Of a DNA stretch of 64,000 nucleotides, positions 38,759-46,488 are shown piece after piece. The notes under the pieces are model-generated. The model ran no database searches, was not told where the DNA came from, and saw nothing but the letters and a program-made list of their open reading frames with translations. Position 1 is the first letter of the stretch, and every line of letters starts with the position of its first letter. The position numbers and the translations under genes were made by a program. The stretch is from Adhaeribacter radiodurans (GTDB lineage Bacteria; Bacteroidota; Bacteroidia; Cytophagales; Hymenobacteraceae): assembly GCF_014075995.1 (NCBI RefSeq), contig NZ_CP055153.1, positions 2,046,001 through 2,110,000 of the forward strand. The letters run 5' to 3'.

Positions 38759-38964
38759 CTATGAGAATATTTAAATTAAAAAAAAGTTTTAAGGTACCTA
38801 CTTCTAATGTGCTAAAAACATATGGTGTTAAAATAAAGCACTTGACTCCCAATATCCTATAGGGTTTGGACTTTACCTAAACAATGGAAGTTCCCCTTAA
38901 ATAGGAGACAAAATTCACCATTCTACTGAATTCCATCCCTTAGTTGTCCAGCAGTAAGCCTTCT

Positions 38965-40332
38965 ATGTCAAACCACGAACTTCAACAGCATTTGGATCGT
39001 TTGCAGCTGCAAGAATATGCTCGCCAAGAGCTCTCCGGAACCAACAAAGCTCAGGCCTTCATAAACATTGTGGCAAAGGCCTCCGATATAATCAATTCTC
39101 GACCAATTACTGAGTCTGCCAGTACTGAGCCAATTTCCGAGCCTTTCTCCGAAATGGTAGAGCTTATTGAGCAGGTGCTGATCGGTGAAAGTATGTTTAA
39201 TGATGAGGGGAGATCGGAGGGACCCTATTTCGTTGGTTTGAATTCAAATTATAATGGGTCAAGCGGATTTAAGCCGGAGCTAAGGGATGATTATTTTCAG
39301 GTTCAACATGCAGCTGCTGGCCTAATCATAGGTTTCAAGGGTGGAATAGGCGGCGAGGTATTGGCACGGGCACTGGAGGCTGAGCCCCAGGATGATGCTC
39401 TCTACAGCGCTACTGCTGCGGTTGGGCAATGGCTTGTTGCAAAGTCCGTAGATCAGGCTGATGTTCCCTTCCAGACGCCGTTGTTTTATGACAGAGGTGA
39501 GGCTTTAAATATAGTTCCTTTGCTTCTCCTTGAGTCAATCTGTGACAATAGTTGCAAACTCCCTTCAGCAGAAGATTTACAGATCCATACCGACGACTCA
39601 AACAGCGATACGGTACCAGACACCTCCACACAAATGTCCCCGCCTGATTTCAATGAAAGGATCGGTGAAGATCCATTCTCCAATGCTTTGTATCCCTTCT
39701 TGGGGAATGCCCATGATGCAGCAGTGAGTGACTCTGGATATCCGACGAGCCAGCCTACCGAAGGTGTAAACCCGGCAGAAGCACTGGACCAGGAACTGTA
39801 TCCGACGAGCCAGCCTGCTGAAGGTGTAAACCCGGCAGAGGCACTGGACCAGGAACTGTATCCGACGAGCCAGCCTACCGAAGGTGTAAACCCGGCAGAA
39901 GCACTGGACCAGGAACTGTATCCGACGAGCCAGCCTGCTGAAGGTGTAAACCCGGCAGAGGCACTGGACCAGGAACTGTATCCGACGAGCCAGCCTGCTG
40001 AAGGTGTAAACCCGGCAGAGGCACTGGACCAGGAACTGTATCCGACGAGCCAGCCTGAAAGTAGTGTTGGCTCTGTAAGTGATAGCAATGAAGTAGGTCG
40101 AATGGACTATTTAGACGAAGTTGAGGAGGCGTCTGAAGTTGGCGCGATGGATTACCTGGATGACTTTCCGACGAGCCCGCCTGAAAGTAGTATTGACCAA
40201 GTAAGTGATAGCAATGAAGTAGGTGGGATGGACTATTTAGACGAAGTTGAGGTTGTCAACTTTGGAATAGAATTACCTTCATCCCCACCTGGCTCAGTGA
40301 ATTTTCAGCAGGAAGTGGATTATGAGCAGTAA
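38965..40332 (+). CDS. Repeat-containing acidic protein, unknown
   Basis: 455 residues from the ATG at 38965; a TTG lies seven codons upstream. The N-terminal 90 residues are helical. A middle domain (about 105-200) has QVQHAAAGLIIGFKGGIGGEVLARALEAE and LYSATAAVGQWLVAKSVDQ. Five tandem 20-residue repeats beginning YPTSQP-(T/A)-EGVNPAEALDQEL span about 259-358, followed by acidic DSNEVGxMDYLDEVE repeats. No signal peptide or transmembrane helix. The gene overlaps the next by 11 bp (translational coupling). G+C and codon use look higher than in neighbouring element genes, suggesting separate acquisition. Function unknown. Confidence 0.75.
   Translation: MSNHELQQHLDRLQLQEYARQELSGTNKAQAFINIVAKASDIINSRPITESASTEPISEPFSEMVELIEQVLIGESMFNDEGRSEGPYFVGLNSNYNGSSGFKPELRDDYFQVQHAAAGLIIGFKGGIGGEVLARALEAEPQDDALYSATAAVGQWLVAKSVDQADVPFQTPLFYDRGEALNIVPLLLLESICDNSCKLPSAEDLQIHTDDSNSDTVPDTSTQMSPPDFNERIGEDPFSNALYPFLGNAHDAAVSDSGYPTSQPTEGVNPAEALDQELYPTSQPAEGVNPAEALDQELYPTSQPTEGVNPAEALDQELYPTSQPAEGVNPAEALDQELYPTSQPAEGVNPAEALDQELYPTSQPESSVGSVSDSNEVGRMDYLDEVEEASEVGAMDYLDDFPTSPPESSIDQVSDSNEVGGMDYLDEVEVVNFGIELPSSPPGSVNFQQEVDYEQ
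39739..40056 (+). repeat. Tandem 60-bp coding repeats
   Basis: Five complete 60-bp units start at 39739, 39799, 39859, 39919 and 39979, then a partial unit from 40039. Units 1 and 3 share ACC...GAA variants, and 2, 4 and 5 share GCT...GAG, which points to duplication of a 120-bp pair. Near-perfect identity implies recent expansion. The unit encodes a 20-residue acidic repeat. Confidence 0.95.
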
Positions 40333-41392
40333 ATCAAATTTATCTGGGCAGTTGAAGTTGGTGGAGGCAATGATCGACTCGCGCAGATATCCGGAGGCGA
40401 TCCAGGCTCTCGACCAATACCTAGGGCAGCATCCCAAGGATCCTGAGGTCCTTCACCTATATGGTATTGCGCTGTCCCGTTCTGGAGATAACACTCGGGC
40501 CGAAACCATCTTCCGCCGCATGATCGAAGTAGCACCAGGGGATGACCGAGGGAATTATAACTTGGCTCTAACCCTTATTAGGCTGGGTCGCACGGAGGAA
40601 GCACGCAAATGGCTGAAAGCTGCTCTGGATGCAAATCCTAGTCTGGATCGGGCAAGACGGCGCCTGGAAGACTTAAACGTTACAGCAAGTAAGGTCGGGC
40701 AGCCTTCGGGCATTACTTCCCAACCAATGGAAGCTGAATTCGAGGAGCGTCTTGGGCCAGGCGATTTACTTCGTTCAGGAACCCGCCGACTCAGTTCTTT
40801 CGCTGGCCATTTTGTTTTTGCGGCATTACTCATAGTATTAGGATTGGCGCTTTTCCTTACGGAGCAACCTGGCAGACTCGATTGGCTAGCAGGGAGTCTC
40901 ACCTTTCCGAGCCCACAATTTTTTGAGCGGCAAATTAATGTTGTCCAGGGTCAAGGCCTACCTGTGGGGGTGTTACGTGAAGAGTTAGAAAATGCACAGA
41001 AACAGCAGGCCTTAACCTCGGCAAAGTTCGATCAGTTGCTGATTTTCCTCGCTTTTTTCGCACCTATCGCGGGAGTACTCCTCATAATTTACGCCATTCT
41101 AGCCGCTAGCCGCACCCGATATGATGTTTATGAACGCCGGATTAACTTGGTAAAAGGGGTGCTCAGCCGGAGCCGACAAAGCGCTTGGCTCTTTGAGATC
41201 AAAGGTATAGAACTTAGGCAACCCATCTTTTTGAATCTCACTCGTAATGCAATGCTCCGGATCCGCCTCGAAGACTCCTCTGTTATGAATATCATTGGCT
41301 TCGGGACAGTCGGAGAACAGGAACGGTTATGGGAGGAGCTTAGGAACGCAGCCCTTGTCGAACGACGAGTAATGAAACGCTGGTTTGTTTGA
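40322..41392 (+). CDS. TPR membrane protein with bacterial PH-like domain
   Basis: 356 residues. An N-terminal TPR array (about 8-115: AIQALDQYLGQHPKDPEVLHLYGIALSRSGD, NYNLALTLIRLGRTEEARKWLKAAL) is followed by a transmembrane helix at about 160-180, an extracytoplasmic helical loop, a second transmembrane helix at about 237-262, and a C-terminal bPH/DUF304-like domain (YDVYERRINLVKGVLSRSRQSAWLFEIKGIELRQP). Both soluble domains would face the cytoplasm. It overlaps the repeat-protein gene by 11 bp, so the two are a coupled pair, and it shares that gene's higher G+C. A scaffold role is possible; the function is unknown. Confidence 0.78.
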   Translation: MSSKSNLSGQLKLVEAMIDSRRYPEAIQALDQYLGQHPKDPEVLHLYGIALSRSGDNTRAETIFRRMIEVAPGDDRGNYNLALTLIRLGRTEEARKWLKAALDANPSLDRARRRLEDLNVTASKVGQPSGITSQPMEAEFEERLGPGDLLRSGTRRLSSFAGHFVFAALLIVLGLALFLTEQPGRLDWLAGSLTFPSPQFFERQINVVQGQGLPVGVLREELENAQKQQALTSAKFDQLLIFLAFFAPIAGVLLIIYAILAASRTRYDVYERRINLVKGVLSRSRQSAWLFEIKGIELRQPIFLNLTRNAMLRIRLEDSSVMNIIGFGTVGEQERLWEELRNAALVERRVMKRWFV

Positions 41393-41496
41393 AAGTGTTT
41401 TCTGCCCGGACCGCCTCTTTATGTAGGAACTGGGGCGACCACACCTAATACCCCCTCCCGAATAAGTACTTAAATAAAAGGCAATACTATATACAT

Positions 41497-42282
41497 TTAA
41501 GATTGTTGTAATTTTTCACATATTGGAGTAAAAACATCAAGTAAATCACTGGCAAACTTCATTAGAATAAAATAGGGAAGAGGTCTGTTTATAAAAGAAG
41601 AATGTTCCAATATATATCTAACGTGTTCATTGTCTAAGGTATGCTTTACTTCAAGTCCTTCAGGGTGACTTCCTCCTAATATATTAGAAACGCGCTTAAT
41701 TAGAGTTTCTCTAGATATTGAATTTCTTTCCATTACACCACTGTTATTTAACTTGGCAATTTTGACTGCTTCGGCACCCAACCATTCTAAAAAATTTAAT
41801 TTTTTTAGAATAAAACCTTTGAACATTATATTCATTTGGGAATTATCAAAATGTTTATAAACAAACCAAAAATTTCTAACACTTAATTCTGAAGATTCTT
41901 TATTTATTTTACATTGTACTCCTGTAGCATAATCAAAATTATCTGTGGGTAACATAAAGTCAAGTTTTCCATCAACTGTTTTATGGTTTATAGTTAAACC
42001 TAATGGAATTGGAGCTATTACATAATTATACGGTCTAATAAGTTTTTTTAAACTACCTGTATAATCTTGACTATTAAACCTAGTGCCAGGTGCATATTCT
42101 TCCAAAAACTTTTGGACATCCATTTTCATGTCTACCCAATTTCTTAGTGTATGAGCTAAGTCTATTAAACTCACTTTTAAGTCTATTAACTCATTTTCAT
42201 CGTAAATTTGTTTACTATAGTCAAAATGCTTTTTAAGCCTTTTGGTATATACAATTATATTGTCTATTTTTTGTTTTTCCAT
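41497..42282 (-). CDS. Unknown protein, 261 residues
   Basis: I do not recognise the family. It is a soluble, Lys-, Asn- and Asp-rich protein with alternating helical and beta segments (N-terminal IIVYTKRLKKHFDYSKQIYDENELIDLKVSLIDLAHTLRNWVDMK; middle FDYATGVQCKINKESSELSVRNFWFVYKH). It has no signal peptide and no transmembrane helix. The region SSFINRPLPYFILMKFASDLLDVF near the end is hydrophobic but short. It is the leftmost gene of the minus-strand cluster, convergent with the TPR/bPH gene. Confidence 0.65.
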   Translation of the reverse strand: MEKQKIDNIIVYTKRLKKHFDYSKQIYDENELIDLKVSLIDLAHTLRNWVDMKMDVQKFLEEYAPGTRFNSQDYTGSLKKLIRPYNYVIAPIPLGLTINHKTVDGKLDFMLPTDNFDYATGVQCKINKESSELSVRNFWFVYKHFDNSQMNIMFKGFILKKLNFLEWLGAEAVKIAKLNNSGVMERNSISRETLIKRVSNILGGSHPEGLEVKHTLDNEHVRYILEHSSFINRPLPYFILMKFASDLLDVFTPICEKLQQS

Positions 42283-42709
42283 AATTGTATTTCATTTTAA
42301 GATAAACCTTGTTTTAAAACTTAGTAATATAATTTTAATTAGAATACAATGAAAAAGCGAACCCATAAACCCATACTTTCACACGTATGCGTAGCACTAC
42401 TCGGCAAATTTGTATTCATGCATTAGATAGTAGAAAAAAACGGTGTGCTGTAAAAGGAACCTTTACCTGAAAGTCCTATCTTTCTGAAGGATAAACAGAT
42501 TAAAAACCTTAAGTAACATATAACAAGGAATGGATAAACATTATTGATAAGAAGCCTAAATATGGCGAAACCATATTGGTTCAGACAAGGGATAGAAACA
42601 ACAGAATTCAGCACCATGTAGTACAATGTGTTCCCATTTATTTACTGCTTTACGATATAGGTATGCTTTAACTGGCATCTAAATAATTATTTCATATTTA
42701 AATACTGTC
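42283..42709. other. Intergenic stretch within the element
   Basis: 427 bp. A short plus-strand stretch (about 42545-42660, reading KKPKYGETILVQTRDRNN) could be a fragment of a lost gene but is too short to assign. Nothing else is seen. Confidence 0.35.
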
Positions 42710-43726
42710 TCATAGAGCTCTTCCTAAAACAGCTTGCAGGGTAGATTCCCTGGTAGTACCTAAATGCCTTTTAACCTCAGCCATCAATTGATTCTCATTT
42801 TTTTCAATTATTAGATTTGTTGTATTAGTTGGATAGCTAGAATCAGTTTTCATTAAATCTAAAGTATAACTTGAAGTCTTTGCTGGGGATTTTTTACCAC
42901 CAAAAGATAAAACTAATCTAAGTTGGTAATTACTTGCTTTTAGCTCCTTGTTGGAAATAATAAGTAGTTGAGAATTCATCATTGGTACTCCAAAATGCAA
43001 CAGTTCTTCATGGCCAGTTATTATGAAAGGCTCTTCTTTTTGGTATTGACTAAAGAATTTTCCTGGATAAGCCATTAAACGATAAGTAAGTTTTTCCTCA
43101 TTTTGTAATTCAGAAAAGTTAAATATCAATATTGTAAAATTCACAGTACAAACCTCTGAAATTACATCATGGCTTGCCTTATCAAATTTTAAATATGCTT
43201 CTATATTTGGATATTTAATCTGCTTAAATAAGGCCTCTATAAAATGGTGAGGAGCAGGCACTGATTGACCATCGAGCCTCATATAATAGGTGTTATCTGT
43301 TTGATGTGGAGAATATTGACTTTTAGCCACCTCAAGCACGCAAATGCAGCTATTTTCCCCTTCAATTATATTTACTGTAATACCATTTGGCAATGGAGTA
43401 ATGTTACTTACTAGTTTGTTTATAAAATTATCCTTCTCTATTATTCGATTAAGTGGTGTAATCTCTCCTTCAAATATTTCCTCCTTCCTTCCTTCAACCC
43501 TTTTACCTTTAGGTGCCCCCCAAATTACTAAGCCACCTTCCGAATTCAATAAGGCACAAACAGCTTTATAAACTCCTTTTAGTTTCCCTTCAAAGTCTCC
43601 GTTAGGATTGTACGATTTATATTCTACTATATTAGATTCTTGTTGTGGATTCTGGAAATAGATTTTAAGGTCCTGGATTGTTAATTCATTTAATTCTTTT
43701 CCCAATAATGACTTACTAAAACTCAT
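42710..43726 (-). CDS. Schlafen AlbA_2-domain protein
   Basis: 338 residues. The N-terminal AlbA_2 (divergent AAA-4/Schlafen core) domain covers about 18-165: NIVEYKSYNPNG, then KAVCALLNSEGGLVIWGAPKG (the conserved N-S-E-G-G-x-x-x-x-G motif), and NTYYMRLDGQSVPAPHHFIEALF at its end. The C-terminal half is beta-rich and unassigned. AlbA_2 proteins bind nucleic acids and are frequent in defence islands, satellites and as regulators; some Schlafen relatives cleave tRNA. Role here unknown. It has a 257-bp gap upstream and is probably transcribed alone. Confidence 0.82.
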   Translation of the reverse strand: MSFSKSLLGKELNELTIQDLKIYFQNPQQESNIVEYKSYNPNGDFEGKLKGVYKAVCALLNSEGGLVIWGAPKGKRVEGRKEEIFEGEITPLNRIIEKDNFINKLVSNITPLPNGITVNIIEGENSCICVLEVAKSQYSPHQTDNTYYMRLDGQSVPAPHHFIEALFKQIKYPNIEAYLKFDKASHDVISEVCTVNFTILIFNFSELQNEEKLTYRLMAYPGKFFSQYQKEEPFIITGHEELLHFGVPMMNSQLLIISNKELKASNYQLRLVLSFGGKKSPAKTSSYTLDLMKTDSSYPTNTTNLIIEKNENQLMAEVKRHLGTTRESTLQAVLGRAL

Positions 43727-43983
43727 ATGTGCTTAAAATATTAATTAATTTAGAAGTACCTACAGATGGAGTAGTATTAATAAATTGTAAATTGTCAATT
43801 AGGTTATTAAAGTTTGAAAAATTATTACCAACTGTAAGTTGGCTAAACTCCTTAATACCTTTATAATTCTTAATATTTCTTTTTTATTTTTTATACTCAT
43901 TACTATAATAGACTAATAAGTGCTTTAAGGCTTTTTAACTATAGTTACAGCAAGTTAATTATTCAAATTGGTATAATTGGAAA

Positions 43984-44634
43984 TCAACTATAATTTTCTA
44001 CTGCTTTGTAAGCTTTTTCTATAAAGTCCATTGTATTATCCACATATTTTCTTTTGCTACCACTTATGGAGTTATAAAAGTAACTTGCCTCCGTTTTTAC
44101 ATCGTTTATGTCTTTTTTCATTAAGTCAACAAGGTATGCAACCCAGTTAAGATGGTAATGATAAGATGCACCTCCTTTAAATGAATTCTTATAGTTAAGC
44201 CATCTTATACTTTCATGAAATTCACGGCCAAGAATTTTCTTATGTTTCATCATTAATTCAAAACTATGATGAAGAACCACAGAATAAACATCCATTTCTT
44301 CTTGCAGTAAATAAGCATCTATCAAAGGTTGCCCGAAGAATAATGAGTTATCGAAATCCGCAGTAAACTTGCCTTGGCTAATACAGCCTTTTATAGGAAT
44401 TCCACCTTTCAAACAACTATCTATAAATAAAGCTGATTGAATCATTATATGATTCCCATCGTCAATTGTACTTCCATTTGTAATAAAAATAATAGAGTCA
44501 GAAAAAACAGTTGTTTTAAGAATAGATTTTCTATATCTACTATTGTCTGAAGCCTTCACCCTGGTTACAAGTCCTTGTAGTTTTTTTAGTATTGTTGAAT
44601 GTTCATTTGTAGCTACTAGATTCTTAAAGCCCAT
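43984..44634 (-). CDS. Nucleotide-cyclase-like fold protein, 5' end probably damaged
   Basis: 216 residues from the first available Met. The pattern (Y-D-I-)M-G-F-K-N-L-V, TTVFSDSIIFITN with Asp46, GIPIKGCISQGKF, and FFGQPLIDAYLLQEEMDVYSVVLH matches a group of uncharacterised proteins with a class III cyclase/GGDEF-like arrangement, where the Asp of YDIMGF and D46 would be the metal ligands. The Met at 44634 lies inside the first motif, so the real start must be upstream. There the frame meets TGA, while the next frame encodes HVTDLLG directly before it. A one-base deletion near 44648 would explain this. Possibly inactive. Confidence 0.55.
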   Translation of the reverse strand: MGFKNLVATNEHSTILKKLQGLVTRVKASDNSRYRKSILKTTVFSDSIIFITNGSTIDDGNHIMIQSALFIDSCLKGGIPIKGCISQGKFTADFDNSLFFGQPLIDAYLLQEEMDVYSVVLHHSFELMMKHKKILGREFHESIRWLNYKNSFKGGASYHYHLNWVAYLVDLMKKDINDVKTEASYFYNSISGSKRKYVDNTMDFIEKAYKAVENYS

Positions 44635-44879
44635 TATATCATAGAACCCAACAAATCAGTTACATGTTTTTTTTCAATTATTTTTCATTTTTTGTATTAG
44701 CTATAAATACCAAATAAATGGCGTAATTCTTACCTACCTTAGTTTAACCATTAACCTAAATCTGGTAAGTAAGCATAAAGCACGGAGGTTTAAGGTATTA
44801 TATGAAAAGTTTAGGTTAAATATTGATTAATCTTATTTAGCACCAATTATTATTTTAAATAGTACCGTTTTAAATAAAT

Positions 44880-45497
44880 TCACCCAATATAAATAACTTC
44901 TTCTTCCTCTCTCTCTAGGAAAAGAGCAATTATTTTTTCTTTAGGTATTTCTAACTCCATAATAGTTTTCTCCTTATCCTGCGTGGCAATATTTCTCCAA
45001 TAGTCATCCCTAAAAAACTCAGCTACTTTAAGATTTAATGTCCAACTCACTCCATAATCACCAGACAGTTTTTCTTCTACCGTCATTGCTCTATAGATTT
45101 TCAACGTATCAGGTAATGCTAAAAGGATTGCTTTTTCCTCTTCATTCATTAACACATCTCTATTAGGTCGCTTGGATCTAAAAGCTCTTCTAACAAAATC
45201 CCTTAAGTGATATAGGTTATCAGAAGAAGTATAGGCTGACTTTAACCCATACCAAAATAAATAACTACTAATATTAGGCTCATTATTATTAATTCCTCCG
45301 ACTATATCTATAAAAGCATCAAATCGGGTAAAACTATCTACTCCTATACCGAAAAGTAATGAATCTATTTTTTCGGGGGTTTTTATAACCGCTCTCCTTC
45401 TTGCCCTTCTTGCTTTAATTACTATTTTCTTATATTCCTGCTTTAGGTTTTCGTCTTCCTCCGGCGTTAGTTCTCTACATAAATTTGTAATTTCCAT
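44880..45497 (-). CDS. ADP-ribosyltransferase-like protein
   Basis: 205 residues. The C-terminal 75 residues have the R-S-E pattern of mono-ADP-ribosyltransferases: R136 in LKIYRAMT, then GVS151-W-T153-LNLKVAEFF in the STS position, and the acidic E-x-E-like EREEEEVIY (about 195-200). The N-terminal part is helical and very basic (KARRARRRAVIK). Such folds occur in phage and toxin proteins that modify host proteins or nucleic acids with NAD+. The motif match is clear, but activity is inferred. It lies 21 bp after an 88-residue gene, last of an apparent four-gene operon. Confidence 0.65.
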   Translation of the reverse strand: MEITNLCRELTPEEDENLKQEYKKIVIKARRARRRAVIKTPEKIDSLLFGIGVDSFTRFDAFIDIVGGINNNEPNISSYLFWYGLKSAYTSSDNLYHLRDFVRRAFRSKRPNRDVLMNEEEKAILLALPDTLKIYRAMTVEEKLSGDYGVSWTLNLKVAEFFRDDYWRNIATQDKEKTIMELEIPKEKIIALFLEREEEEVIYIG

Positions 45498-45518
45498 TAA
45501 TTATTTAGGTTTTTAAGT

Positions 45519-45785
45519 TTAAAAATTTTCTTCTAACTCCTTATTTATTTTATCGTATTCAGCTTTCGTCATTCGAGTAACTTGAACAAATCTATCCGGG
45601 TATCTGGCCTTAAAATTTTTTATATAAGCATCTACTTCGTGATGGAGAAATGTTTTTTGGGTTTGTAAAACCAAAGTTTCGGATTCTGATTCAACTAGAA
45701 TTAAATCCATTATCTTAAAGAATCGGCCTATTGGCTGGCCAGACAGTATAGCTTGTAGAGCTTCTATCTTTTGTTTTCTGTTCAT
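45519..45785 (-). CDS. Small unknown protein (paralogous N-terminus to upstream gene)
   Basis: 88 residues, unknown. N-terminus MNRKQKIEALQAILSGQPIGR resembles the MSLNRKQVIDAILQKDLR of the gene before it. The rest is mixed helix and strand (LVESESETLVLQTQKTFLHHE) with a charged end. Its first 71 bp overlap the 3' end of the upstream gene in another frame. Translationally coupled; function unknown. Confidence 0.6.
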   Translation of the reverse strand: MNRKQKIEALQAILSGQPIGRFFKIMDLILVESESETLVLQTQKTFLHHEVDAYIKNFKARYPDRFVQVTRMTKAEYDKINKELEENF

Positions 45786-46050
45786 CTGCTTGTGTTTTTA
45801 AATAGGCAGGAATATCTGTTCCGATTGGGTAGCATACTATAACAGTGGAGATAAAACCTGGTGGAAATAAACCTTTATCTTTGTCTATTTCTTCCTTAGT
45901 TACTGGTTTACCAGAAGTATCGTAGTACTTATCCGTTCCATATTCATTATGAAAGGTCTTGATGGGAGGCAAACCATATTTTAGGATGCGTAACAGCCGC
46001 AAGTCTTTTTGCAAAATAGCATCAATAACTTGCTTACGGTTCAGGCTCAT
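45715..46050 (-). CDS. Small unknown protein
   Basis: 111 residues, unknown. A helical N-terminus (NRKQVIDAILQKDLRLLRILKYGLPPI) is followed by a beta-type region with PPGFISTVIVCYPIG. Roughly the last 24 residues are encoded in the overlap with the next gene and may be a neutral read-through tail. It overlaps the terS-like gene by 17 bp at its 5' end. The tight nesting suggests a compact phage-like operon. Confidence 0.55.
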   Translation of the reverse strand: MSLNRKQVIDAILQKDLRLLRILKYGLPPIKTFHNEYGTDKYYDTSGKPVTKEEIDKDKGLFPPGFISTVIVCYPIGTDIPAYLKTQADEQKTKDRSSTSYTVWPANRPIL

Positions 46051-46354
46051 TATCTTCTGGGTTTAGAATTTTGTCAATTAATTCATCCAATTGCCTATCA
46101 TTTAAATTATCTAACTTATTCGTTACAATACTATTATGTTCTATTGCTTTTAGGCTGGGTAAACTGTATTGCATCAGTTTTACATAAAAATCCAATTTTT
46201 CCTTGGGCTTAACCTTACCAAAATCTTCCTGTATTTGGTCAAAGTTATCATCCAGGAACGCAGTAATTCTTTCCCGCATCCCCTTCGTGGTTTTATTAGA
46301 CGAACCAAGTGGTCGGCCATTAGGATTATTTGTTTGTCCTTCTTTTAATGGCAT
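46034..46354 (-). CDS. DUF5681/small-terminase-like protein
   Basis: 106 residues. The N-terminal LKEGQTNNPNGRPLGSSNKTTK is the Gly-, Asn- and Arg-rich signature of DUF5681-type proteins, many of which sit at the small-terminase position in phages. The rest is helical (RERITAFLDDNFDQIQEDFGKVKPKEKLDFYVKLMQYSL). No large terminase is present. In PICI satellites a small-terminase gene redirects helper-phage packaging; that role here is inference. First gene of the four-gene overlapping cluster. Confidence 0.65.
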   Translation of the reverse strand: MPLKEGQTNNPNGRPLGSSNKTTKGMRERITAFLDDNFDQIQEDFGKVKPKEKLDFYVKLMQYSLPSLKAIEHNSIVTNKLDNLNDRQLDELIDKILNPEDNEPEP

Positions 46355-46488
46355 ATCTGTTTATTTTTGTTGTTTACAAAAGAGTTATTTATAATAATAT
46401 CCTTAGCATCTGGGTGGTACCTTAAAATGCTATTCTATAAGGCTTATAATTTTCTTTTCCGTATGATTAATTTTATTGGCTCATTCAT

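Noticed and set aside
39739-40056. Regular 60-bp repeats considered as a CRISPR array
   Set aside because: Units are contiguous without spacers, in frame, and encode a 20-residue repeat. No cas genes nearby.
39486-40088. A 200-codon minus-strand open frame opposite the tandem repeats
   Set aside because: It only mirrors the 60-bp repeats of the plus-strand gene, and its translation is a monotonous Ser/Gly/Ala/Trp repeat without independent support.
42423-42626. 67-codon minus-strand open frame in the element
   Set aside because: Composition is unlike a protein gene, there is no family resemblance, and the other strand has an equally weak coding trace.
43984-44634. CBASS or Pycsar system based on the cyclase-like gene
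   Set aside because: The fold match is to an uncharacterised group, the 5' end looks damaged, and no dedicated effector gene is adjacent.
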